Assembly (NCBI GenBank): GCA_039025855.1
Contig: JBCCNL010000015.1
Span: forward strand, 1 to 64,000
Direction: 5' to 3'
Length of the DNA: 64,000 nucleotides
Source of the DNA: JBCCOW01 sp039025855
GTDB lineage: Bacteria; Planctomycetota; Phycisphaerae; Phycisphaerales; Phycisphaeraceae
Both the position numbers and the translations under genes were made by a program. Below the pieces are notes generated by a model. The model was not told the DNA's origin, did no database searches, and saw only the letters and a program-made list of their open reading frames with translations. Below are positions 35,223 to 43,279 of the stretch, in pieces; position 1 is the stretch's first letter; each line of letters begins with the position of its first letter.

Positions 35223-36695
35223 TCACTTCCCCCCAACGGTCAGCTCGACCGTACCACCGGTCTCGGGCGTGCTCTCCCCATCCTGCGTCTCAACGTGCAA
35301 CGCCGACGCCCGCTGCGTGGTCCAGTCCTCCACATCCAGGTCCGGCGCCCGCCCGTCCGCCGCGTCGTGCACCTTGAGCATCCGGTACGCGTTGTCCCGC
35401 TGGGCGGGCACGTACCCGGCGTCTCGAATTAGCCGACAAAGCACCGGCTCGCTCAGGCAGTACGTCGTCCCCGCCGCGCTGACCACGTTTTCCTCCATCA
35501 TCACGCTGCCCATGTCGTTCGCCCCGAAGCTCAACGCCAGTTGCCCGATGTGCGGCCCCATCGTGACCCACGAGCTCCCGATGCTGTGGATGTTGTCGAG
35601 GAACAGCCGACTGATCGCTTGCATCCGCAGGTACTCGTTCGCCCCCGCCTGCCGCACCACCTTCCCCGCCCGCGGCACCGCCCGACCACACGCCCGCTTG
35701 TCCCACGGGTCCACCCCGCCCGCCCACACCATGTCCGCCAACACATCGCCCGGGAACGGCTCACCGCTCTCGCCGTCGAAATCAGGCAGCTGCCCCAACG
35801 GCGTGTTCTCCCGCTGGAACGGCCAGGCGATGAACGCCTTGGTCTGCCCTGGCAACCTTTCGCGCAACGCCAGGTCTTGCCGATCCCGCACCCGCTGCAG
35901 GTGATCGATCCGGTCCGCCACTCCTTCGATATGCCCGAACATCATCGTCGCCGACGTGTTGAACCCCACGCGGTGCCCCGTCGTCATCACGTCCAGCCAC
36001 TGGTCGGCTGTCGCTTTACCTAACCCGATCTTCCGTCGCACGTGCTCGGCAAAGATCTCCCCACCGCCACCGGGGATCGAGTCGAGGCCCGCATCCTTCA
36101 ACCGCCGCATGATCACTTCCAGCTTCGCCAGCCACACTTCCCGCGGCAGCTCGTTCGCCCCCCGCGCCTCAAACGTCGGAAACCCCTCAACCTCCAGCAC
36201 CGACACAAACTCCACAAACTCCGGCGGCGAAAACGCGTGCAGATGCACCCCCGGAAATCTCGCTTTGAGCCCGCCCAGCATGTCAACGTAAAACTGTAGC
36301 CCCAACCCGGGATGCATCCCGCCCTGCAACAACACCTGCGTCCCACCAATATCGACCAGCTCCGCGACCTTCTGGTGCAGCTGCTCGTGGCTCAGCACGT
36401 ACGCATCGTCATCCCCCTCCCGCCGGAAAAACGCACAGAACGTGCAGCTCGCCGAGCAGACGTTCGTGTAGTTCACGTTCCGATCAATTACGTACGTCCG
36501 CGGCGACCCCATCGGTCCGTGGATTCGCTGCGCCACCGCCGTTGACCACCGCCCCAGCTGGTGCAGCGACGCCTCCCGGTACAGCGTCAAGGCATCCCCC
36601 GCCGTCAGCCGGGCATCCCCCGCCACAACCGCGTCCATCGGGATTTCCGACAATCCGCGGACCACCTTGTTGGGCTCGGCATCCATCAATGGCAT
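35223..36695 (-). CDS. mqnC: Dehypoxanthine futalosine cyclase-like radical SAM enzyme
   Basis: Cyclises dehypoxanthine futalosine in the futalosine pathway to menaquinone. A 490-residue protein whose start is set at MPLMDAEPNK. The 4Fe-4S/SAM motif is CSASCTFC within VNYTNVCSASCTFCAFFRRE. Other family marks are TQVLLQGGMHPGLGLQFY, AFSPPE, AGLDSIPGGGGEIF, and the C-terminal FGANDMGSVMMEENVVSAAGT. About 45 extra residues lie between GQLPDFDGE and NEYLRMQAISRLFLDNIHS, giving a length well above the usual 360-380. The start neighbours a divergent metalloprotease gene; no other mqn genes are seen. Confidence 0.9.
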   Translation of the reverse strand: MPLMDAEPNKVVRGLSEIPMDAVVAGDARLTAGDALTLYREASLHQLGRWSTAVAQRIHGPMGSPRTYVIDRNVNYTNVCSASCTFCAFFRREGDDDAYVLSHEQLHQKVAELVDIGGTQVLLQGGMHPGLGLQFYVDMLGGLKARFPGVHLHAFSPPEFVEFVSVLEVEGFPTFEARGANELPREVWLAKLEVIMRRLKDAGLDSIPGGGGEIFAEHVRRKIGLGKATADQWLDVMTTGHRVGFNTSATMMFGHIEGVADRIDHLQRVRDRQDLALRERLPGQTKAFIAWPFQRENTPLGQLPDFDGESGEPFPGDVLADMVWAGGVDPWDKRACGRAVPRAGKVVRQAGANEYLRMQAISRLFLDNIHSIGSSWVTMGPHIGQLALSFGANDMGSVMMEENVVSAAGTTYCLSEPVLCRLIRDAGYVPAQRDNAYRMLKVHDAADGRAPDLDVEDWTTQRASALHVETQDGESTPETGGTVELTVGGK

Positions 36696-36778
36696 ACTAG
36701 GCATCAGAGCGGCCCGCGCAAGGCCTGCCCGGCCCGCTTGAGCTTTAGCACGCCGCACACGCGGCAGGGGATCTTCCG

Positions 36779-38095
36779 ATGCACCACACGACCACTCCGG
36801 GACCGTTCCGCCCTCTGACCTCTCTCGCGGGGCTGCTGCTGGGCCTCTGCCTGCTCCCGACCACCCCCGCCCTCGCCGAAGACTCGGCACCGGCCACCCA
36901 ACCCGCCACCCCACCCACCTCCGAGGCGGCCCCGGCACCCACCCCCAAGTCCAAGGCCCAGGACTTCTTCACCCGACTCCAACGCCACGCCCTCCGCGGC
37001 CAGCCCGACGACTTCAAAAAGCTCCGACTCGAATACCGCCAACACGTCCGCCACCTCTCGTCCGCCCAGAAACGCGCCGTCGCCGCCATGGCCCGCGACG
37101 TCCTCCGCCAGAAGCCACCCACCTGGTGGAAAAACACCCGCTCCTCCACCCCCGTCTCCTTCAAGGCCGAGATCTGGGACAAACGCTTCACCGCCAATTA
37201 CAAACCCACCGACACCACCGGCGTCCAGGCCCTCTCCATCCGACAGACCGGCTGGAAACGCACCCGCAACGGCTACGAACCCGTCCTCCGCCTCGACATC
37301 ATCGTCTCCTGGCGCCCCAAGCACATCGACAGCGACGAACCCGCCGAGGGCCTCATCGCCAAGTCGCACGGCTACACCCAGGGCGACCTCGCCGAAGTCA
37401 TCGTCTGGCACGAGCTCGGGCACAACTACCTCTCCGCCCACTTCTCCATCGACCAGACCATCACCCTCTACACCCAGCACGAAGAGCTCTACGTCACCCT
37501 CCAGGAGTTCTTCGCCGACATGACCGCCGTCGCCCACGCCGGCCACCACGCCCGCCGCGCCGCCATGCAGATGCGCCTCTTCGAGCTCGACCAGTACGAC
37601 GACGACGCCCCCCACAACCGCGGCTCCCACGGCGTCGGTGCCATCTTCATCCACGACGTTCTCAACCACCCCGACAAGTGGCCCAGCGTCCGCCTGCCCC
37701 CCGCCGTCCCCAAGCAGCAGATCGAACTCAACACCATCATCTACGCCTACGAAAACTGGGCCGCCGACTGGTCCTTCGCCGAAGCCGTCCGCCTCCAGAA
37801 ACTCATGCAGGACTACGTCAAACGCAACGGCGAAACCACCTTCCGCCGCAAGGGCGAGATCACGCTCCCCAACCGCCTCGAGATGCAGCTCATGGTCAGC
37901 GACGACCGCGACCACCAGAAAGAGCGCGACGCCTGGGTCGCCAAACGCCTCCAACAGCTCATCGCCCAGGGCCGAACCGACAAACTCGCCGAGGGCGAAA
38001 CCTACGACCCGCCCCGCCGCAAGGGCAGCCGCGGCATCGACTTCGACGACACCGAAGAGAACGGCAAACGCCGACTCCGCGTCCCGACCGACTAA
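36779..38095 (+). CDS. Exported HExxH zinc metalloprotease
   Basis: A 438-residue protein with signal peptide (LTSLAGLLLGLCLLPTTPALAED) and then a low-complexity linker APATQPATPPTSEAAPAP. The catalytic motif VIVWHELGHNY (HELGH) is followed about 30 residues later by YVTLQEFFADMTA, whose Glu is a candidate third ligand, as in gluzincins. The C terminus is charged and ends with an acidic/basic tail (RGIDFDDTEENGKRR). A specific family is not recognised. Substrate and regulation are unknown; a divergent promoter region shared with mqnC lies upstream. Confidence 0.78.
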   Translation: MHHTTTPGPFRPLTSLAGLLLGLCLLPTTPALAEDSAPATQPATPPTSEAAPAPTPKSKAQDFFTRLQRHALRGQPDDFKKLRLEYRQHVRHLSSAQKRAVAAMARDVLRQKPPTWWKNTRSSTPVSFKAEIWDKRFTANYKPTDTTGVQALSIRQTGWKRTRNGYEPVLRLDIIVSWRPKHIDSDEPAEGLIAKSHGYTQGDLAEVIVWHELGHNYLSAHFSIDQTITLYTQHEELYVTLQEFFADMTAVAHAGHHARRAAMQMRLFELDQYDDDAPHNRGSHGVGAIFIHDVLNHPDKWPSVRLPPAVPKQQIELNTIIYAYENWAADWSFAEAVRLQKLMQDYVKRNGETTFRRKGEITLPNRLEMQLMVSDDRDHQKERDAWVAKRLQQLIAQGRTDKLAEGETYDPPRRKGSRGIDFDDTEENGKRRLRVPTD

Positions 38096-38101
38096 CCCCG
38101 A

Positions 38102-38674
38102 TCACACCGCCTCGATCTCCGCCGACTTGCTCGTCACCGACTCCTCCACCTTCGCCTCGTGCGACTTCGTGAGCTCGTCGATCTGCTCCTTGGCGTCCTT
38201 GACCTCGTCCTCACTCAGCCCCAGCGATTTGTCCTTCCCCGCCTGATCCAGGGCCTTGTTCGCGTCGCGCCTAGCGTTGCGGATCGTCACCTTCGCCTGC
38301 TCACCCATCTGCTTCACGGACGCGACCAGCTGCTTCCGCCGATCACCTGACAAGGCCGGGATGTTGATCCGCACGATCTTCCCGTCCGGCATCGGGTTCA
38401 AACCTAGCCCCGACGCCTCGATCCCCTTGATGATGTCCTTCACCGTGCTGGGGTCGAACGGCTTCACCACCAGCTGCGTCGGCTCCGGCGCCTGGATCAT
38501 CGCCAGCGTCCGCAAATCCGACTCCGCCCCGTAAGCCTCCACCTTCACGTACTCGATCAACCCCGGCGACGCCCGCCCCGTCCGCACACCTTTCATCTCA
38601 CTCCGCGCGTAATCCACCGCCTTATCCATCGCCTCCTCGGCTTCCAGCAAAATCGTGTCGGGGTCGTCAGCCAT
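38102..38674 (-). CDS. frr: Ribosome recycling factor
   Basis: Splits terminated ribosomes together with EF-G. 190 residues starting at MADDPDTI. The sequence follows the family: an N-terminal helix ending in MKGVRTGRASPGLIEYVKVEAYG, the second domain with TLAMIQAPEPTQLVVKPFDPSTVKDI, NPMPDGKIVRINIPALSGDRRKQLV, and the final helices with RNARRDANKAL. In most bacteria frr is next to pyrH; here the two point the same way, with a plus-strand ABC pair between them. Confidence 0.96.
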   Translation of the reverse strand: MADDPDTILLEAEEAMDKAVDYARSEMKGVRTGRASPGLIEYVKVEAYGAESDLRTLAMIQAPEPTQLVVKPFDPSTVKDIIKGIEASGLGLNPMPDGKIVRINIPALSGDRRKQLVASVKQMGEQAKVTIRNARRDANKALDQAGKDKSLGLSEDEVKDAKEQIDELTKSHEAKVEESVTSKSAEIEAV

Positions 38675-38791
38675 GGCGGTCTCCAGCAAGTCGGGGGTGC
38701 GTAGCGGCGTAGATTAAGCCATGTCGCAGCGATGCGCCGAACCCTCCAGCGTTCCGCAACACCGCAGCCCGCTCACCGGTACCGTGTACCC

Positions 38792-39619
38792 ATGGACAAG
38801 TACGCGACCGATCCGGCGGTCATCCGCGTCGACAGCGTCTGGCACCACTACGGCGTCCGCCCCGTCCTCCGCGGCGTCGACCTCGTCGTTCAACGCGGCG
38901 AACTCCTCTGCGTCATGGGGCCCAACGGTTCGGGCAAGAGCACCCTCCTGTCCATCATCGGCGGCCTCATCCCGCCCTTCGCCGGACGCGTCCTCATCGA
39001 CGGCACCGCCCGCCGAAGCTCCGTCGACGCCGAACGCGCCATCCGCCAACGCATGGCCTACCTCCCCGCCGAGGCCTGGCTGCCCCTCAACGAGACCTGC
39101 CGCGCCTACCTCTTCGCCGTCGGTCGGCTCTACCGCATCGCCGAAGCCCGGCTCTTCGAACACGTCGACCGCCTCCTCGAACTCTTCGACCTCGAACGCC
39201 AGGCCGAGCAGGCCATGAAAACCCTCTCGACGGGGCAGAAGAAGAAGATGGCCCTCGCCGGCGCACTGGTCACCGAAGCCGAACTGCTCGTTCTTGACGA
39301 GCCCTTCTCCGGCGGCCTCGACCCGCCTGCCCTCCACGCGCTGCAAGGCCTCTTCGAGCGCCTCGCCGCCGACCGCTCGGTCACTCTGATCGTGGCCGTC
39401 CCTGTACCCGAGCTGATCGAAGCCATCGCCGACCGCGTCGCCCTGATCAAAGAAGGCGTCGTCAGCCACTGCGGCAGCGTTGCCGAGCTGAAACAACAAG
39501 CCGGCCTCACCCCCGACGTGTCCTTCGCCACCGCCGCCGACAAGCTGCTCGGCAGCGATATCGACGGCAAGCTCGAACGCTACTTCGACACCAACGATCC
39601 CGACGGAGCACTGCGATGA
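38792..39619 (+). CDS. ABC transporter ATP-binding protein
   Basis: A 275-residue ATPase subunit. Walker A is GPNGSGKST, the Q-loop lies in MAYLPAEAW, the signature is LSTGQKKK (a variant of LSGGQ), Walker B is LLVLDEPFSGGLDP, and a His switch residue is lacking in the classic position, where VAVPVPELIE occurs instead. The overall layout is that of simple exporter-type NBDs. Its stop overlaps the start of the downstream membrane protein gene (ATGA), which is thus probably its partner. The variant switch region is unusual. Confidence 0.9.
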   Translation: MDKYATDPAVIRVDSVWHHYGVRPVLRGVDLVVQRGELLCVMGPNGSGKSTLLSIIGGLIPPFAGRVLIDGTARRSSVDAERAIRQRMAYLPAEAWLPLNETCRAYLFAVGRLYRIAEARLFEHVDRLLELFDLERQAEQAMKTLSTGQKKKMALAGALVTEAELLVLDEPFSGGLDPPALHALQGLFERLAADRSVTLIVAVPVPELIEAIADRVALIKEGVVSHCGSVAELKQQAGLTPDVSFATAADKLLGSDIDGKLERYFDTNDPDGALR

Positions 39620-40977
39620 GCCAGCGGCCCCGCGCACCGAAACCGCGGGTGGTGCCCGTAGTCACTCTGAGTTGGTTCACGGTCCTGATGGTCGTTGTCG
39701 CAAGTATCATCGAGCTTTCGAGAGCAAGCTCAGGCTCTGCAAGCAATGAAGGGCAGAGTTTGTGGCTAATCACACTCGTTCTGCTGATGGTGCTGAGCCT
39801 GGCCGTTGGCGTATCACGCCACACTGCCTTTCAGCCACTGGCAAAACCGAACATGCTCGGGTGGCTCCGGCTCTCCGCATGGGAGCCTCACCAGTCACTA
39901 CCGTTCGGGCCGTACCAGCCGGTTTGGAAAGACCTGATCACCGCCGCGTGGTTGGCGGGGCTAGGGATTGCGTGGGGGTGTTACCTGACGCAAACCGGGA
40001 TGGATAGTGTCCTCAAAGAGCTCCTCGGAATCGTGACCGGCCAGTCAGCAGGCCTCCACCACTTGATCCATCTCGGGCTGATCGGCAGCCTTGGCATGCT
40101 CGGCCTCGGCTATCTGCTGTCGCTCTCATTCCATCAAGCAAGCGGCCGACAGAGTTGGCTCGTCGCCTTGCTGGCACCGCTCGGATGGCTCTGCCTGTTT
40201 TCACCCATCCTGCTACCCGCCTGGATGCTAGCGATGTACGTCCTGCTGATGCCAGCGGTACGGCGGAAGCTCCTGCGTGAAACCGAGCGGATCGAACTCC
40301 TACCAGCATCCGATCCGTTGGAGGACGTCTCCACTGCGGTGCTTTCGGGTCCGCCCGCTCGTATCGGCCCTGATCGGCCTGAGAAGCCTACGAGGTCTTC
40401 ATGGCAGCAACCCGGGCAGGCCGTGGCCAAGGCCTTCGGGATCGGATTGATCTGTGCCTGGTGGGGCTGGGCGTTGCTCTACCCGCTGGCGAGCTTCAGC
40501 GTCCGGATGCATGGCATCATCCACCAAGAAGGTGCCCAAGCCTCAACCAACGACGAGTTCGACGCCAGTCTGGCCGCTCTCGTGATCGCGCTGGGGATGG
40601 CAGGCCTGATGGCTTTCGGTCGACTCGTCGCTTTCGTGGGCCAAGGCCCGCCACCGATCGCGCTGTCGACACGCTTCGTACTTCGCCGGCCCCTGTTACC
40701 GCGTTACGACGTCGCCTTTGCCGTGCCGCTGATCATGGTGATCCTGCCATGGCTGCTCCACACGCTCTGGGATCCCCAGGGCACGGGATTACTGGGTTAT
40801 CTCTGCATCTCCGGCGGACTGTCCGTTGCGCTGGCCGTCGGCCCCTGGCCAACACTCGAGTGGTGGCGGCACTGTTCAGACTGCGTTATCCGGCTACGCA
40901 GACCCCAACAGCAACCGTCCGCCAAAGAAAGCCTCGGCTCCAAACAAGTACGCATCGAACTCGACTTCTTGCGTTGA
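39616..40977 (+). CDS. Polytopic membrane protein, probable partner of the ABC ATPase
   Basis: A 453-residue protein starting in the stop of the ATPase gene. About ten hydrophobic segments occur, for instance WFTVLMVVVASIIEL, WLITLVLLMVLSLAVGV, LGLIGSLGMLGLGYLLSL, VAFAVPLIMVILPWLLHTLW and GGLSVALAVGP. A polar stretch of about 70 residues sits in the middle (ERIELLPASDPLEDVST). The coupling suggests a permease subunit, but no ABC-permease signature is recognised. Base composition is less GC-rich than the ATPase gene, which may indicate a separate origin. Confidence 0.75.
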   Translation: MSQRPRAPKPRVVPVVTLSWFTVLMVVVASIIELSRASSGSASNEGQSLWLITLVLLMVLSLAVGVSRHTAFQPLAKPNMLGWLRLSAWEPHQSLPFGPYQPVWKDLITAAWLAGLGIAWGCYLTQTGMDSVLKELLGIVTGQSAGLHHLIHLGLIGSLGMLGLGYLLSLSFHQASGRQSWLVALLAPLGWLCLFSPILLPAWMLAMYVLLMPAVRRKLLRETERIELLPASDPLEDVSTAVLSGPPARIGPDRPEKPTRSSWQQPGQAVAKAFGIGLICAWWGWALLYPLASFSVRMHGIIHQEGAQASTNDEFDASLAALVIALGMAGLMAFGRLVAFVGQGPPPIALSTRFVLRRPLLPRYDVAFAVPLIMVILPWLLHTLWDPQGTGLLGYLCISGGLSVALAVGPWPTLEWWRHCSDCVIRLRRPQQQPSAKESLGSKQVRIELDFLR

Positions 40978-40982
40978 TCCCG

Positions 40983-41729
40983 TCAATCCACCGTCACTAG
41001 CGTCCCGTGATGCACGCCGCTGACGACCTCCGCGATCGAGCCCGGCTGCTTCATGTCGAACACGATGATGGGGATGCCCTTCTTTTTGCACATGTCGAAA
41101 GCCGTCAGGTCCATCACGCCCAGGTCACGGTTGATCGCCTCGGAAAACGTCAGGTGGTCGAACCGCTCCGCGTCGTCGTGTTTGTTTGGGTCCTTGTTGT
41201 AGATGCCGTCGACCTTCGTCGCCTTAAGCAGCAGGTCGGCGTCGATCTCCGCCGCCCGCAGACTCGCGCCCGAGTCGGTCGTGAAGAACGGGTTCCCCGT
41301 CCCACACACAAAGATCACCACACGCCCCTTCTCGAGGTGACGCAGCGCCCGCCCACGGATGAACGTCTCGGCGACCGACGTGATGTTCAAGGCCGAGAGC
41401 ACGCGGGCCTGCTGCCCCATGGTCTCGAGAGTCTCTTTCAGGGCCAGCCCGTTGATCGCCGTGCCGAGCATGCCCATGTAGTCGGCGGACGCCCGCTCGA
41501 TATGACCCGCATCCGCCAGCGTCGCCCCGCGGACGATGTTGCCCCCGCCCACGACCACCGCCAACTGTGTCCCGAGCTTCGCCGCCGCAGCGATCTCGCT
41601 GGCGATGGCCCGCAGCTCTTCGGGGTCGATCCCACCCACGCCCGGCCGACAGAACGCCTCACCGGAGATCTTGAGCAGGACTCGGCGATACTTCGGCGAG
41701 GTCGGTTCGCTAGGCGGGGTGTCGTCCAT
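40983..41729 (-). CDS. pyrH: UMP kinase
   Basis: Phosphorylates UMP to UDP; amino acid kinase fold, hexameric in bacteria. 248 residues with the ATG at MDDTPPSEP (a GTG six codons earlier is possible). Family motifs: YRRVLLKISGEAF, VVVGGGNIVRG, GMLGTAINGLAL, RHLEKGRVVIFVCGTGNPFFTTD, ADLLLKATKVDGIYNKDP. The C-terminal part (MDLTAFDMCKKKGIPIIVFDM) is intact. It is separated from frr by an oppositely oriented ABC pair, and from pyrimidine gene carB by 15 kb. Confidence 0.96.
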   Translation of the reverse strand: MDDTPPSEPTSPKYRRVLLKISGEAFCRPGVGGIDPEELRAIASEIAAAAKLGTQLAVVVGGGNIVRGATLADAGHIERASADYMGMLGTAINGLALKETLETMGQQARVLSALNITSVAETFIRGRALRHLEKGRVVIFVCGTGNPFFTTDSGASLRAAEIDADLLLKATKVDGIYNKDPNKHDDAERFDHLTFSEAINRDLGVMDLTAFDMCKKKGIPIIVFDMKQPGSIAEVVSGVHHGTLVTVD

Positions 41730-41823
41730 CTGTGCCGGATTGGACACCGCCAGACGACGCCGGTCAAGTCCGGGCCAACGCTACACGCCGAACCCCGAGG
41801 CTCAGGGCGCGTACGATGTCACG

Positions 41824-42783
41824 ATGAGCGAAGCGACCCCCGTCCCCAACCGCCCGAGCCTGCTGTTCCCCGGGCTGGCGACCCTGTTCGCGTCCGGCTT
41901 GCTCCGCGCAAGCCGATTGCCCGGACGGAAGTACATCGGGTCGCACTTCCGCAAGAAGTTCGGCTCCTCCGGCGCCGTGAGCTTCAAAGCCGTATCCGAA
42001 GACGACACCGTCCTCGACTGCTGGTTCAGCCCCGCCCCACCCACCCCGCCCGCCCTGCCCTTGGGCTCCGCCGAACCCAACGCCGTCCTCGCCGACCGCC
42101 CCCGCCTGCCCATCTTCATGGCCCACGGCTGGTTCGAGATGAAGGAACTCCACTTCGCCCGGGCCCACGCCTTCAACGCCCTCGGCCACGACGTCGTCCT
42201 CTTCGACCACCGCTCCCACGGCCGATCCACCGGCTCGCACGCCACCTTCGGCGTCCAGGAACGCCGCGACCTCGAAGCCGTCATCACCCGCGCCGGCCAA
42301 GACAACGGCGGGCTCAAGCTCATCGACACCGACCGCGTCATCACCGTCGGCTTCTCATTGGGAGCCGCCACCGTCCTCCAGCACGCCGCCGGCAACCCCC
42401 GCGTCACCGGCACCGTCGCCATCGCCCCCTACTCCGACTTCCGCACCGCCATCGAGAGCTTCCGCCGCATGTTCGCCCCCTGGATGAGCCAACGCTGGCT
42501 CACCGGCGGCTTCGAGCGGGCCTCCCAGAACGCCGGCTTCGAGATCGACGACGCTTCCACCCTCCGCGCCATGCAACGCATCGGCTGCCCCGTCATGCTC
42601 GTCGAAGGCATGAAGGACCGGAACCTGCCCCCCAAGCACCACACCCGCCCCCTCGCCGCCGCCAAGACCCAAGGCCCCGTCCGCGTCTTCACCGTGCAAG
42701 ACGCCTCACACATCAACCTCTGCCGCAAGACCTGGCCCGGCCTGGACCAGGCCATCGCCGAGTTCTGTGCCGGACTCGGTTAG
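41824..42783 (+). CDS. Alpha/beta hydrolase
   Basis: A 319-residue soluble or peripherally bound hydrolase. The start is at MSEATPVPN. The oxyanion loop is seen as FMAHGWFEMKE, the nucleophile elbow is GFSLGAAT, the catalytic acid is likely in VEGMKDRNLPP and the catalytic His in QDASHINLC. The order and spacing follow the BAAT/DLH-like, prolyl-oligopeptidase-like alpha/beta hydrolases. Residues 12-40 contain an amphipathic, mildly hydrophobic stretch, possibly a membrane contact. The substrate is unknown. Confidence 0.85.
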   Translation: MSEATPVPNRPSLLFPGLATLFASGLLRASRLPGRKYIGSHFRKKFGSSGAVSFKAVSEDDTVLDCWFSPAPPTPPALPLGSAEPNAVLADRPRLPIFMAHGWFEMKELHFARAHAFNALGHDVVLFDHRSHGRSTGSHATFGVQERRDLEAVITRAGQDNGGLKLIDTDRVITVGFSLGAATVLQHAAGNPRVTGTVAIAPYSDFRTAIESFRRMFAPWMSQRWLTGGFERASQNAGFEIDDASTLRAMQRIGCPVMLVEGMKDRNLPPKHHTRPLAAAKTQGPVRVFTVQDASHINLCRKTWPGLDQAIAEFCAGLG

Positions 42784-42786
42784 CTC

Positions 42787-42993
42787 TCACATCAAACCGC
42801 CCACCGAGCTGAGCTTCCTGGCCCATGTCATGGCGACGACAGCCATAAAGAAACAGATGCTGAGCACGATAAAAATCGCACAGAAGACTGCGACTAGACG
42901 GTAGACGGACGTATCGATCCGGACATGCCGAAGCCTCTGGATCGCAGTCATCTCTTGCAAAAAATCAAAAGTTGCATCAGTGAATCGTCGCAC
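42787..42993 (-). CDS. Small single-helix membrane protein, paralogue of the next gene
   Basis: A 68-residue protein from a GTG start. A polar N-terminal part with RLRHVRID precedes one long membrane segment (VAVFCAIFIVLSICFFMAVVAM). It shares this pattern with the neighbouring gene at 43003-43260, so the two look like tandem paralogues. They are only nine bases apart, and both are less GC-rich than flanking genes. The role is unknown. Confidence 0.6.
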   Translation of the reverse strand: MRRFTDATFDFLQEMTAIQRLRHVRIDTSVYRLVAVFCAIFIVLSICFFMAVVAMTWARKLSSVGGLM

Positions 42994-43002
42994 GTCCTCG
43001 GG

Positions 43003-43260
43003 TCAGTCCGTGTCTGTACCAGTACTCTCGCCGAATGACGGACTCACGTAGATACCTGGTCCTTCAAAAGGTCCGCTCAAAATCGTCAAGACCTGCAGAT
43101 AAATGATGAACAGAAAGCAGCACAGGGCCACCAGAACCAGTACCGCCTTGCAGGAGGTCGGGTCGAGATGAACCCGTCGAAACGCGATCCGACGAATCTT
43201 CGCTATCGCCAGCATCTCACGGACTTTTTCGGGTAGTTCCACAACCGCATTATCTCCCAA
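43003..43260 (-). CDS. Small single-helix membrane protein, tandem paralogue
   Basis: An 85-residue protein from a TTG start (a later start is possible). The segment AIAKIRRIAFRRVHLDP is followed by a membrane helix (AVLVLVALCCFLFIIYLQVL) and a polar exported tail ending in ESTGTDTD. It corresponds to AIQRLRHVRIDT plus helix in the downstream gene. It lies 19 bases behind the alanine racemase gene on the same strand and may be its operon mate. Confidence 0.6.
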   Translation of the reverse strand: MGDNAVVELPEKVREMLAIAKIRRIAFRRVHLDPTSCKAVLVLVALCCFLFIIYLQVLTILSGPFEGPGIYVSPSFGESTGTDTD

Positions 43261-43279
43261 AACACGCGCATCCCAAGCA

